The notes below the pieces were generated by a model that did not search any database, was not told the DNA's origin, and saw nothing but the letters and a program-made list of their open reading frames with translations. From Clostridia bacterium (GTDB lineage: Bacteria; Bacillota; Clostridia; Oscillospirales; Acutalibacteraceae), in assembly GCA_017436285.1 (NCBI GenBank), contig JAFSDL010000011.1:1-39375 (forward strand): a stretch of 39,375 nucleotides of DNA, read 5' to 3'. This document shows positions 15,132 through 24,489 of the stretch, piece by piece; position 1 is the first letter of the stretch; each line of letters begins with the position of its first letter. The position numbers and the translations under genes were made by a program.

Positions 15132-16948
15132 TGTCCCTTGTAAAGAAAGAACACATCAGAAACTTTTCCATAATTGCCCATATCGACCACGGTAAATCCA
15201 CCCTTGCAGACCGACTGCTTGAGCTTACTCAAACAGTTGCAAAGCGTGATATGTCCGCTCAGATTCTTGATGATATGGATTTGGAGAAGGAAAGAGGAAT
15301 AACAATCAAAGCCCACGCAGTAAGGCTTGACTATAATGCCAACGATGGTAAAACATATCAGTTAAATCTTATTGACACTCCCGGTCACGTTGACTTTAAC
15401 TATGAGGTTTCCCGTTCTCTTGCGGCTTGCGAGGGTGCGGTGCTTATAGTTGATGCTTCTCAGGGTATTGAAGCGCAGACACTTGCCAACACATACCTTG
15501 CTCTTGACCACAACCTTGAGCTTGTTCCTGTTATCAATAAAATTGACTTACCATCCGCAGACCCTGACAGAGTTGCGGCAGATGTTGAAGATATTATCGG
15601 TCTTCCTTGCCAGGATGCGCCCCGTGTTTCTGCAAAAACAGGGCAGAATGTTGAGCAGGTGCTTGAGCAGATTGTTGAGCTTGTTCCCTGCCCCGAGGGT
15701 GATGACGATGCACCATTAAGAGCATTGATATTCGACTCTGTTTATGATAACTACAAGGGCGTTATTGTTTATGTTCGTGTTGTTGACGGAACAATTGAGG
15801 TTGGCGACACAATGAAAATGATGGCAACAGGTGCAGAGTTTAATGTTGTTGAGGTTGGCACTATGAAGGCGACCTCTCTTGAGCCCTGCGGAAAGCTTTG
15901 TGCAGGTGAGGTTGGTTACATTACCGGTTCAATTAAAACTGTTCGTGATGCGGTTGTTGGTGACACTGTTACACTTGCAACCAATCCTGCAAAAGAGGCT
16001 CTCCCCGGTTATCGTAAGGCAACACCAATGGTTTATTGCGGTATTTACCCTGCTGACGGTGCAGACTACGAAAACCTTCACGAAGCACTTGAAAAGCTTC
16101 AGTTAAATGATGCTTCACTTTCTTATGAGCCTGAAACATCAGGTGCTTTGGGCTTTGGCTTCCGTTGTGGCTTTTTAGGGCTTTTGCACCTTGAAATTAT
16201 TCAGGAAAGGCTCGAAAGAGAATATGACCTTGACCTTGTAACAACCGTCCCCAGCGTTGTTTATAAAATTCATTTAACAAATGGCGAGGTTGTTGAAATT
16301 GATAACCCCACCCACTACCCTGACCCTGCAGTTATTGACTACTGCGAGGAGCCTGTTGCAGATGCACACATTTATGCACCTTCGGAATATGTTGGCTCTG
16401 TTATGGAATTATGTCAGGAAAGGCGCGGTACATTCAAGAATATGGATTACATTTCAGGTGACCGTGTTGAAATCAAATATGATTTACCCCTTAACGAAAT
16501 AATTTACGATTTCTTTGATGCTCTTAAATCAAGAACCAGAGGCTATGCTTCACTTGACTATGAAATTTCTGCATATCAGCGTTCAAACCTTGTGAAGCTT
16601 GATGTTCTTCTCAATGGCGATATTGTTGATGCTCTTTCATTTATTGTTCACTCTGACAAGGCTTATGGCAGAGCAAGAAAAATTGCAGAAAAGCTCAAGG
16701 ATAACATCCCGAGACAGATGTTTGAAATTCCCATTCAGATGGCTATTGGTGGCAAGGTTATTGCAAGAGAAACCGTTAAGGCTATGAGAAAGGATGTTCT
16801 TGCAAAATGCTACGGTGGTGACATTACCCGTAAGAAAAAGCTTCTTGAAAAGCAAAAAGAGGGTAAAAAGAGAATGCGTACCTTTGGTACTGTTGAGGTT
16901 CCCCAGGAAGCATTTATGGCTATTCTTAAGCTTGATGACGATAAATAA
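15131..16948 (+). CDS. lepA: Elongation factor 4 (LepA)
   Basis: Translational GTPase related to EF-G that acts on the ribosome under stress and during initiation or assembly. 605 residues. AHIDHGKST is at 16-24, the switch region is [10 protein letters not shown], and DTPGH and NKIDLP complete the G domain. The LepA-specific C-terminal domain ends the protein, including [27 protein letters not shown] lies 9 bases upstream. It is the last gene of the obg-mrnC-lepA operon; no classic terminator follows. Confidence 0.98.
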   Translation: MSLVKKEHIRNFSIIAHIDHGKSTLADRLLELTQTVAKRDMSAQILDDMDLEKERGITIKAHAVRLDYNANDGKTYQLNLIDTPGHVDFNYEVSRSLAACEGAVLIVDASQGIEAQTLANTYLALDHNLELVPVINKIDLPSADPDRVAADVEDIIGLPCQDAPRVSAKTGQNVEQVLEQIVELVPCPEGDDDAPLRALIFDSVYDNYKGVIVYVRVVDGTIEVGDTMKMMATGAEFNVVEVGTMKATSLEPCGKLCAGEVGYITGSIKTVRDAVVGDTVTLATNPAKEALPGYRKATPMVYCGIYPADGADYENLHEALEKLQLNDASLSYEPETSGALGFGFRCGFLGLLHLEIIQERLEREYDLDLVTTVPSVVYKIHLTNGEVVEIDNPTHYPDPAVIDYCEEPVADAHIYAPSEYVGSVMELCQERRGTFKNMDYISGDRVEIKYDLPLNEIIYDFFDALKSRTRGYASLDYEISAYQRSNLVKLDVLLNGDIVDALSFIVHSDKAYGRARKIAEKLKDNIPRQMFEIPIQMAIGGKVIARETVKAMRKDVLAKCYGGDITRKKKLLEKQKEGKKRMRTFGTVEVPQEAFMAILKLDDDK

Positions 16949-16953
16949 AAATG

Positions 16954-17226
16954 AGGGTGAAACGAGTTATCCTAACCTGCCTAAAAGCAAATCTTTTTAA
17001 GTCTTTTCGGCGTTTCGGTCTTGAAAGGCGCTAGCCTATCTTCGCCCTCAACACCAAAAATCCAATAAAAATCTTTCGCTTTTAGGTGGTCGATTTTATA
17101 CAGTGCGGATTTTTGGTCAGCCAAGGCAAAAACGCAGCTAATCCTTTCGGATTGGCGAGTATTTTAACACAGGATGAAGGTCAATCCGCCTGTAGAAAAC
17201 ACGGTTCGGATAATTCCTTTCACCCT
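16954..17226. repeat. 273-bp structured intergenic element with 19-bp terminal inverted repeats
   Basis: This fills the gap between lepA and the alpha-galactosidase gene. AGGGTGAAACGAGTTATCC (16954-16972) pairs with 17208-17226 with two mismatches, and pairing resumes after one mismatch for four more bases. Inside are three further stems. CCTAAAAGC (16980-16988) pairs with 17078-17086, and ACCAAAAATCC (17053-17063) with 17107-17117. These two interleave like a pseudoknot. A GCTAATCC/GGATTGGC hairpin lies at 17137-17156. No frame looks coding. It could be a structured RNA or a non-autonomous repeat element; I recognise no known RNA family and see no target duplication. Confidence 0.65.
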
Positions 17227-17249
17227 ATAATTCCAAAGGGTTGATTTTA

Positions 17250-19379
17250 ATGGAAAACAACTATTTTGATATTTATTACCACAACGAAAAAAATCACCGT
17301 TTCTGTTACAGAAGCGGTGATATGGTATATGAAGAGGTTTTTGAGGGTGGGGCTTTGCTTTCTGCAGGCTGGAATGCTTCAGGCTACCCTCTTAATGTTC
17401 TGAAAAACTGCCCCTCATACCTTAACCCAAAAAGATATGCAGAGCCATTTGCTTTTAATATTGAGCTTGACGGGCAAAGCGTTGATTTTGGTTTGGAATT
17501 TGTTGATTTCAAAACAGAAAAAAGCGAAGAAAATGAGACCTCTGTTCTCACATTAAAAAGCAATATAAAGCCCGTCAATATTAAAATACATACTTTGATT
17601 GACAGCTCCCAAATGCTTTCAAGGTGGCTTGAAATTGAAAACCTTTCAGAAACACCCTTAAAATTAAACAAGCTTTCTGTTATGAGTGGCGGTATTGAAT
17701 CACTTGACGATGATGCTTTAGAGAATACCGAAAGTGTTAATGATGTTTACTCATTGGGCTATTTTGAAAATGACGGTTGGGGCAAGGAAGGTCAGTTCAA
17801 GTGGGAAGCTTTAAAACCAAACTGCACCTCTATTGACGGTAGATTCAAAAAAGACAGATTCCGCCATCCCCTTTTATTTATCAGAAATAACCTTACGGGT
17901 AAAATATGGTTTTCACAGATAGGCTTCAGTGGTGGCTACCGCTATACTGTTGATTACAATGCAAGACCCGACAAATGCAACACTCACCTTTCCTTTAAAG
18001 CGGAAATTACGGGTCACAATCCAATTTATGTTATTGCACCAAAAGGCAAATTTGTTTCTCTTGTTGTATATATGGGGCTTGTTCAAGGAAATATTGATGA
18101 TGCAATTAACGAAATGCATTCACACATCAGAAAATCTGTTCTCAATATGCCTGAAGCAGAGGGCAAAACCGCTCTTATTGGCTGTGGTATGGGTGCTGAA
18201 CACACTATGAATGTTGAGGACTCCAAGGCATTTATTGACCAATTTGCTCTTATGGGTGGCGAAGCATTCATAATTGATGCAGGATGGGAATGTCCACCCG
18301 ATGAGCAGATGGATTGGAGCTCCTATAACGGAAGAAACATTCCCGACAAAGACAGATACCCCAACGGTATCAAGGAGCTTCGTGATTACGCCCACTCAAA
18401 AGGCTTAAAATTTGGTTTATGGGTTGATATTGAAAGTGTTGGTAAATACTGCGCCATTCACCAAAAGCATCCCGAATGGCGAACAGTAAACGCCCTTGGT
18501 GAGAAATCAGGTAAGTTCCTCGATTTGTCAATTCCCGAATGTGCTGAATGGTGTAAAAGCGAGCTTACAAGAATTATTTCTGAATATGAGCTTGACCTTT
18601 TAAGAGTTGACCATAATGTTGATTATACTGAATATTTCGGTATGCGTGACACAGGCTTTGGTATCCCCGAATGTGTTTGCGTAAAGCACAACGAAGCAGT
18701 TTACAAAATGTATGAAAGCCTGAAAAAGAGTTTTCCCGATGTTATTTTTGAAAACTGTGCAGGTGGTGGCGGCAGAACAGATTTAGGTATGATGAAAAAT
18801 TTCAATCACACCTGGGTTTCAGACTGGCAGAAAATGCCCCGTTCAATTGCCATTACAAATGGTATGACTATGGCTCTCCCACCCGAAAGAGTTGACCGAC
18901 TTTTTGCAGGTATGGGCTGCCACACAATAGGCTCATTTGATGCACATTTGAGAAACACAATGCTCGGTCATATTTCTCTTAATGTAATCTCCCCTGCGGG
19001 TGCTGAAATTAACCAAAAGCAAATGGCGTTTATTAAGCACTCAACTGATATTTACAAGGAGTTTATAAGACCATTCCTTGCAGAATCCAAAATATATCAC
19101 CATACTCCTGATTTGAATGAAAGTGATTATTCAGTTCTTGAAATATCAGCACCTGATAAATCAAGAGGTGCTATTACGGTTATAACCCTTTGCGGTACAA
19201 ACGAAAAAGAAATAACAGTAAAGCCAAAGGGAATTAATATTTCAAAGGAATATCAGGTTACTTTAGATAACGAGGGCTTCACCTACACTATTTTAGGCGA
19301 AAAATTAAAGAGAAACGGAATTTGTGTTGATATTAAATCCTCACTTTCATCTGAATTGATTTTATATAAAGCTATATAA
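17250..19379 (+). CDS. Alpha-galactosidase, glycoside hydrolase family 36
   Basis: Hydrolyses terminal alpha-1,6-galactosides such as melibiose and raffinose-family sugars. 709 residues from the ATG at 17250, with AAAGGG upstream. An N-terminal beta-sandwich domain covers about 1-300. The (beta/alpha)8 barrel follows, with Asp454 in LLRVDHNVDY as the predicted nucleophile and Asp511 in CAGGGGRTD as the predicted acid/base; the 57-residue spacing fits GH36. A C-terminal beta domain ends the protein. No signal peptide is present, so it acts in the cytosol on imported oligosaccharides. galK, which would use the galactose, lies in the window in a separate operon. Confidence 0.92.
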   Translation: MENNYFDIYYHNEKNHRFCYRSGDMVYEEVFEGGALLSAGWNASGYPLNVLKNCPSYLNPKRYAEPFAFNIELDGQSVDFGLEFVDFKTEKSEENETSVLTLKSNIKPVNIKIHTLIDSSQMLSRWLEIENLSETPLKLNKLSVMSGGIESLDDDALENTESVNDVYSLGYFENDGWGKEGQFKWEALKPNCTSIDGRFKKDRFRHPLLFIRNNLTGKIWFSQIGFSGGYRYTVDYNARPDKCNTHLSFKAEITGHNPIYVIAPKGKFVSLVVYMGLVQGNIDDAINEMHSHIRKSVLNMPEAEGKTALIGCGMGAEHTMNVEDSKAFIDQFALMGGEAFIIDAGWECPPDEQMDWSSYNGRNIPDKDRYPNGIKELRDYAHSKGLKFGLWVDIESVGKYCAIHQKHPEWRTVNALGEKSGKFLDLSIPECAEWCKSELTRIISEYELDLLRVDHNVDYTEYFGMRDTGFGIPECVCVKHNEAVYKMYESLKKSFPDVIFENCAGGGGRTDLGMMKNFNHTWVSDWQKMPRSIAITNGMTMALPPERVDRLFAGMGCHTIGSFDAHLRNTMLGHISLNVISPAGAEINQKQMAFIKHSTDIYKEFIRPFLAESKIYHHTPDLNESDYSVLEISAPDKSRGAITVITLCGTNEKEITVKPKGINISKEYQVTLDNEGFTYTILGEKLKRNGICVDIKSSLSSELILYKAI

Positions 19380-19385
19380 ACACTA

Positions 19386-19426
19386 ATGCACCCCAAACTT
19401 TTTGTAATAAAGAGTTTGGGGTGCAT
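19386..19426. terminator. Bidirectional hairpin between the convergent GH36 and ysxC genes
   Basis: A perfect 14-bp stem (ATGCACCCCAAACT at 19386-19399, its complement at 19413-19426) with a 13-base loop. T tails are poor on both sides (AAAATTTTATAAA on plus). The location between converging genes supports a two-way terminator. Confidence 0.75.
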
Positions 19427-19432
19427 AAAATT

Positions 19433-20017
19433 TTATAAAACGCTTTCAATTATCTTTTTGAGTTCTTCTGCTCCCTCGCCTTTTTCTGAGGAGAAAGGAA
19501 GAATGGTGAGATTGTCGCCAAACTCGGCTAACTCTTCTCTGAGGGCGTTTTTGCGCTCATTATACTGTGTTTTATTAAGCTTATCGCTCTTTGTTGCGGC
19601 AACTATAAAGGGAAGCCCTGCCTCCTGTAAAAAGCGCATCATAATATAGTCATCCTCAGATGGCTTATGGCGCACATCAACAAGCTGAACAACAAGCTTA
19701 ATGTTACGGGGGCTTTGGAAATAGCCCTCCATCATTTCTGCCCAACGGCGTTTTTCACCTTTAGCAACCTTTGCGTAGCCATAACCGGGTAAGTCAACAA
19801 TACGAACATCATTTTCCACTTTAAAGAAGTTGATTGTTATTGTTTTACCTGGCATTGAAGAAACTCTTGCAAGATTCTTTCTGTTGAAAAGTCTGTTAAG
19901 CATTGAGGATTTGCCCACATTTGAACGACCTGCGAAAACAATTTCGGGCAAATCAGACTGAGGAATCTGCTTTAATGTACCGAATGCGGCTTCAAATTCA
20001 ACCTTATTATAATTCAT
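19433..20017 (-). CDS. ysxC: Ribosome biogenesis GTP-binding protein YsxC/EngB
   Basis: Small essential GTPase needed for 50S subunit assembly. 194 residues. P-loop GRSNVGKSS is at about 30-38, SMPGKTITINFF is switch I, DLPGYGYAK is the G3 motif, and TKSDK is the G4 motif. AGGAGG for its start lies inside the last codons of lon, 2 bp away, so lon and ysxC are translated from one message. The lon-ysxC pairing is a standard Firmicutes arrangement. Confidence 0.96.
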   Translation of the reverse strand: MNYNKVEFEAAFGTLKQIPQSDLPEIVFAGRSNVGKSSMLNRLFNRKNLARVSSMPGKTITINFFKVENDVRIVDLPGYGYAKVAKGEKRRWAEMMEGYFQSPRNIKLVVQLVDVRHKPSEDDYIMMRFLQEAGLPFIVAATKSDKLNKTQYNERKNALREELAEFGDNLTILPFSSEKGEGAEELKKIIESVL

Positions 20018-20019
20018 AA

Positions 20020-22452
20020 TTAAACCTCCTTACAGTAGACGGAAGTTGATTTTGTGTCTTTTCCGTTATTTATGGGGTTTGCTTTGGTATTATCTTTTTT
20101 CTTGGCTTCGGTTTTTGTGGTTTTCTTGCTTTCAAGAGCAATGCTCAAAACCTCATCAAGACTTGAAACGGGAATAAATTCAATTGCATTTTTGATTGAA
20201 TCGTTTACTTTTTCAAGGTCTGCCTCATTCTCTGCAGGAATGAGGACGGTTTTCATACCGTTTTTGAATGCTGCGGTTGATTTTTCACGAAGACCGCCTA
20301 TTGCAAGCACCTTGCCTCTTAAGGTTATTTCACCTGTCATCGCAACTGTTTTAACAACGGGAGTTTCAGTCAATGCGGAAACGAGGGCAGTTGTCATTGT
20401 TACACCTGCGGAAGGTCCGTCCTTGGGTACTGCGCCCTCGGGAACGTGAATATGAATATCTTTAGTTTTATAAAAATCACTTTCCACACCTAACTTTTCT
20501 GCATTTGCTCTTATATAGCTTATAGCAGCCTTTGCGGACTCCTTCATAACATCACCAAGTGAGCCTGTAAGCTCAAGCTTTCCGTTACCCTCTAAAGCGG
20601 CCACCTCAATCTGCATCATTTCGCCACCCACTGAGGTCCAGGCAAGTCCGTTTGCCGCACCAATCATTTTTTCAAAATCGAGCTTTGAAAGCTTATATTT
20701 AGGTGCACCAAGGAATTCGGGAAGATTTGCAGGAGAAATTGTGATTTTACCATCAAAGCCCTCTGCAAATTTAACTGCAGCTTTTCTGATAATTTTGGTA
20801 ATTGTTCTGTCAAGCGTACGAACACCCGCTTCCTTGGTGTAGCTACCGATAATTTCACGGATAGCGGCATCGGTAAAGCGAATCATTTTGGTGTTCATAC
20901 CAAAGTTTTTAACCTGCTTGGGAATAAGGTGCTTTTTAGCAATTAAGAATTTATCCTCTGCGGTGTAGCTGTAAAGCTCAATGATTTCCATTCTGTCATA
21001 AAGAGCAGAGGGAATCTGAGAAGCATCGTTTGCAGTTGTTATAAAGAGAACCTTGCTTAAATCAAAGGGAACATCAATATAGTGGTCATTGAAGGTATCG
21101 TTCTGCTCACCGTCAAGCACCTCTAAAAGTGCAGATGATGGGTCGCCCTTGAAATCACTGCCTAATTTATCAATTTCATCAAGAAGAATCAAGGGATTTG
21201 ATGAGCCTGCTTGTTCACTTGCGGTAATAATTCTGCCGGGCATTGAACCGATATATGTTCTTCTGTGACCTCTGATTTCTGCTTCGTCACGAACACCACC
21301 GAGAGAAATTCTCACATATTTTCTGCCCATAGCTTCCGCCAATGAACGGGCAATTGATGTTTTACCAACACCTGGAGGACCTACAAGGCAAAGAATCTGT
21401 GCATTTGCATCGGGAGCAAGCCTTTTGACTGCAACAAGCTCCAAAATGCGCTCCTTAACCTCTTCAAGACCATAGTGGTCTCTTTCAAGGGTTTTGCGGG
21501 CAGAAACAACATCAAGGTTATCATCGGTATATACTCCCCAAGGAAGAGATGTAACTCTTTCAAGATATGTTCTTGCAACATTAGCCTCAGGGCTACCGGG
21601 AGTGGTTTTAAGTAATCTTTCACACTCGTCAATAAGCTTTTTTCTTGACCTTTCATCAATGGGAAGGGTTGCAATTTTTTCCTTATAATTATTGGATTCT
21701 GCTATGGGAGAATCGTCCTCACCAAGCTCAACGGATGCCGCCTTTATCTGCTCACGCAGATAATATTCTCTTTGGTTTTTATCCATTCGCTCCTGAACCT
21801 TGTCGTTCAATTCCATTTCAATTTTGAGAATTTCTGCTTCTCTTGAAAGAATTGTGCAAAGAGCTTCAGTTCTTCTGAGAATATCAAGCTCTGAAAGAAG
21901 AGCCTGCTTATCCTCCATTTCAAGATGGAAATGCCCTGCCACACCATCGGTTGCAGTTGCAATATCTGATTCCTCTAATACTGCAAGGAAAACCTCGGGC
22001 GCAATTCTCGGACTTGCGCTGACATACTCCTCTACCCTTTCCTTAAGAAGACGAAGAGTTGCAACTGTTTTTAAATCCTTTGTATCAGGAAGAATTTCAG
22101 GGCATTGCTCAACAACGGCTCTCATAGAAAATCTTTCTTTGAGAACCTCTGTGATTTTGGCTCTGTAAAGACCTTCAACAACTATTTCAAAGCTTTTTCC
22201 GTCACCACTGATTTGCTTGATTTCCGCAACAACACCAACATCATAAAGCTCTTCGAATTTCGGGTCTTCAACGGTTGCATCCTTCTGAGTTACAAGAAAA
22301 ATGAGTCTGTCTGTTGAATCAACGGAATTTCTTATTGCTTTTATTGATTTGGGTCTGCCAACCTCGAAGCAAACTGTTTGCTCGGGAAAAACCACAAGGT
22401 TGCGAAGTGCCATAACCGGCAACGCTCTTTTTTCGTAAATTTCTTTTACCAT
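20020..22452 (-). CDS. lon: ATP-dependent Lon protease (LonA)
   Basis: Cytosolic serine-lysine AAA+ protease that degrades damaged and regulatory proteins. 810 residues. The N-terminal substrate-binding domain covers about 1-300. The Walker A GPPGVGKT is near 358-366. The catalytic Ser681 is in GPSAGV, and the partner lysine follows in GLREKSTAAF. The C-terminal 35 residues are an unusually Lys/Thr/Asn-rich tail. AAAGG lies about 12 bases upstream, a long spacing. It follows clpX after 75 bp and probably shares its transcript. Confidence 0.97.
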   Translation of the reverse strand: MVKEIYEKRALPVMALRNLVVFPEQTVCFEVGRPKSIKAIRNSVDSTDRLIFLVTQKDATVEDPKFEELYDVGVVAEIKQISGDGKSFEIVVEGLYRAKITEVLKERFSMRAVVEQCPEILPDTKDLKTVATLRLLKERVEEYVSASPRIAPEVFLAVLEESDIATATDGVAGHFHLEMEDKQALLSELDILRRTEALCTILSREAEILKIEMELNDKVQERMDKNQREYYLREQIKAASVELGEDDSPIAESNNYKEKIATLPIDERSRKKLIDECERLLKTTPGSPEANVARTYLERVTSLPWGVYTDDNLDVVSARKTLERDHYGLEEVKERILELVAVKRLAPDANAQILCLVGPPGVGKTSIARSLAEAMGRKYVRISLGGVRDEAEIRGHRRTYIGSMPGRIITASEQAGSSNPLILLDEIDKLGSDFKGDPSSALLEVLDGEQNDTFNDHYIDVPFDLSKVLFITTANDASQIPSALYDRMEIIELYSYTAEDKFLIAKKHLIPKQVKNFGMNTKMIRFTDAAIREIIGSYTKEAGVRTLDRTITKIIRKAAVKFAEGFDGKITISPANLPEFLGAPKYKLSKLDFEKMIGAANGLAWTSVGGEMMQIEVAALEGNGKLELTGSLGDVMKESAKAAISYIRANAEKLGVESDFYKTKDIHIHVPEGAVPKDGPSAGVTMTTALVSALTETPVVKTVAMTGEITLRGKVLAIGGLREKSTAAFKNGMKTVLIPAENEADLEKVNDSIKNAIEFIPVSSLDEVLSIALESKKTTKTEAKKKDNTKANPINNGKDTKSTSVYCKEV

Positions 22453-22481
22453 AAAAAATATGTACCTTTATAGAATTCAAT

Positions 22482-22512
22482 GGAGAATAAAGATTTTATA
22501 CCTTTACTCTCC
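22482..22512 (-). other. Hairpin between clpX and lon
   Basis: An 11-bp stem (22482-22492 with 22502-22512) that is complete on the minus strand through one G-U pair. No U run follows, so it may be a processing or weak attenuation hairpin that sets the clpX to lon ratio. On the plus strand the same position is a mismatch, which favours a minus-strand RNA function. Confidence 0.4.
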
Positions 22513-22527
22513 ATTATATTTTTTAAT

Positions 22528-23799
22528 TTATGCAGTTTGTTCTGCTGTGCCCTTGGGCTTTTTTACATAAGTGGGCTCGCCCTTACCATCAACAACATCC
22601 GCAGTAATTTTAACTACCTCAACTGTCGGGTCCGAGGGAACGGAATACATTATGGGCATTAACGTTTTTTCCATTATTGCACGAAGTCCGCGAGCACCTG
22701 TTTCCTTTTCAATGGTAAGCTCTGCAACTCTTCTCACTGCTTCATCTGTGAAATCAAGAGTCACCTTATCCATTTTGAAAAGGCTCTGATATTGCTTAAG
22801 CAAGGCATTTTTGGGCTTTGTAATAATATTCACAAGGGCATCTGCATCAAGATTCTGAAGAGATGTTATAACAGGAATACGACCAACAAGCTCAGGAATA
22901 AGACCGAACTTTACGAGGTCCTGAGGAATAACCTTGGAATATAAATCCATATTTTTAAGCTCGGATTTAGAATGAATTTCCGCACCGAAGCCTAAAACAC
23001 TTTTACCGAGTCTGTCCTCAACAAGCTTTTCAATTCCTGCGAAAGCACCGCCACAAATAAAAAGAATTTTTGAAGTATCAATCTGAATGAATTCCTGCTG
23101 AGGATGCTTTCTGCCACCCTGAGGCGGAACATTGGCAACAGTACCCTCAATGATTTTAAGAAGAGCCTGTTGAACCCCCTCACCGCTTACATCACGGGTA
23201 ATTGATGCATTTTCAGATTTTCTTGCAATCTTATCAATTTCATCAACATAAATAATGCCAAGCTCTGCTTTTTCAACATCGAAATCAGCAGCCTGAATAA
23301 GACGAAGAAGAATATTCTCAACATCTTCACCAACATAGCCCGCTTCAGTAAGTGTGGTAGCATCTGCAATTGCAAAGGGAACATCAAGTATCTTTGCAAG
23401 AGTTGATGCAAGGAGAGTTTTACCAACACCTGTAGGACCAAGGAGAAGAACGTTGCTTTTATTAATTTCAACATCATCGGGCGAGGTACGGAAAATGCGC
23501 TTATAATGGTTATAAACTGCAACGCTTAAGACCATTTTAGCATCGTCCTGACCGATAACATATTCATCAAGAATTGCTTTGATTTCCTGTGGCTTGGGAA
23601 GCTTTTTAGTTGCCTTTTTAACCTGCTGTGCCTCGGGTTGATTCTGAATACCCTCAACAATATCCATACAAAGCTCAACACACTGGTCACAAATATAAAC
23701 TCCGGGACCTGAAATCATCTGCCCTACCTGCGCCTGAGGCTTACCACAGAACGAACAACGGATTTTATCGTTTGTTCCTTTATTATCGTCACGTGCCAA
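22528..23799 (-). CDS. clpX: ATP-dependent Clp protease ATP-binding subunit ClpX
   Basis: AAA+ unfoldase that feeds substrates to ClpP. 423 residues from a TTG at 23799, with AGAGGT 8 bases upstream and no better ATG. The zinc-binding domain has Cys15, Cys18, Cys37 and Cys40. Walker A GPTGVGKT is near 120, the Walker B region is [10 protein letters not shown], and the ClpP-docking loop reads LGF (in VLGFGAE). It is 6 bp downstream of clpP, so the two partners are made from one message. Confidence 0.97.
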   Translation of the reverse strand: MARDDNKGTNDKIRCSFCGKPQAQVGQMISGPGVYICDQCVELCMDIVEGIQNQPEAQQVKKATKKLPKPQEIKAILDEYVIGQDDAKMVLSVAVYNHYKRIFRTSPDDVEINKSNVLLLGPTGVGKTLLASTLAKILDVPFAIADATTLTEAGYVGEDVENILLRLIQAADFDVEKAELGIIYVDEIDKIARKSENASITRDVSGEGVQQALLKIIEGTVANVPPQGGRKHPQQEFIQIDTSKILFICGGAFAGIEKLVEDRLGKSVLGFGAEIHSKSELKNMDLYSKVIPQDLVKFGLIPELVGRIPVITSLQNLDADALVNIITKPKNALLKQYQSLFKMDKVTLDFTDEAVRRVAELTIEKETGARGLRAIMEKTLMPIMYSVPSDPTVEVVKITADVVDGKGEPTYVKKPKGTAEQTA

Positions 23800-23805
23800 G
23801 GGTTT

Positions 23806-24387
23806 TTACCTCTTTTCGATAATCTTATCTGCAAGACCGTAAGCTACTGCTTCTTCTGCAGTGAGCCAATTATCTCTTTCAGTATCGTTGAAAATTTCTT
23901 CAACGCTCTTGCCTGTGTTTTCAGCAAGGATTTTATTTAATCTGTCCTTAGTTCTCTTGATGTGGTCTGCGGCAATAAGAATTTCTGTTGCCTGACCCTT
24001 TGCACCACCGAGAGGCTGATGAATCATAACCTCTGCGTTGGGAAGAATATATCTCTTACCCTTTGTGCCTGAAGAGAAAAGGAATGCACCCATTGATGCA
24101 GCCATACCCATACAGATTGTTGAAACATCGCATTTGATATACTGCATTGTATCATAGATAGCAAGACCTGCGGTTACGCTACCACCGGGGCTATTGATAT
24201 AAAAGCTGATGTCCTTTTCAGGGTCCTGACCCTCAAGATAAAGAAGCTGAGCAACAATAATGCTTGCAGTTGCATCATTAACCTCATCGGAAAGAACAAT
24301 GATTCTGTCGTTTAAAAGACGGGAAAAAATATCGTATGAACGCTCACCACGATTGGTTTGCTCCACAACATAAGGAATAAGTGCCAT
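23806..24387 (-). CDS. clpP: ATP-dependent Clp protease proteolytic subunit ClpP
   Basis: Tetradecameric serine peptidase, partner of ClpX. The start at 24387 (GGAGG 8 bases upstream) gives 193 residues; an earlier ATG two codons upstream is less well placed. The triad is Ser98 (MAASMG), His122 (MIHQP) and Asp171. It lies between tig and clpX in the conserved order. Confidence 0.97.
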   Translation of the reverse strand: MALIPYVVEQTNRGERSYDIFSRLLNDRIIVLSDEVNDATASIIVAQLLYLEGQDPEKDISFYINSPGGSVTAGLAIYDTMQYIKCDVSTICMGMAASMGAFLFSSGTKGKRYILPNAEVMIHQPLGGAKGQATEILIAADHIKRTKDRLNKILAENTGKSVEEIFNDTERDNWLTAEEAVAYGLADKIIEKR

Positions 24388-24452
24388 AAACACAACCTCC
24401 TGAATAGATTTTGATTAGATTATTGGTGAAAATTCAACCTTTAATCAATAAA

Positions 24453-24477
24453 CCGCCCCAGAGTTTTACTGAGGCGG
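24453..24477 (-). terminator. tig terminator
   Basis: CCGCCTCAG (24477-24469) pairs with CTGGGGCGG (24461-24453) on the minus strand, with one U-G pair, followed by TTTATT. The wobble pairs only in minus-strand RNA, which supports the direction. It lies 13 bp past the tig stop. Some read-through into clpP is possible, since no strong clpP promoter is seen. Confidence 0.7.
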
Positions 24478-24489
24478 AAAAAATATTAA

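Noticed and set aside
17137-17156. rho-independent terminator of lepA in the 273-bp element
   Set aside because: The stem is followed by mixed sequence without a U tract, and it is one part of a larger fold.
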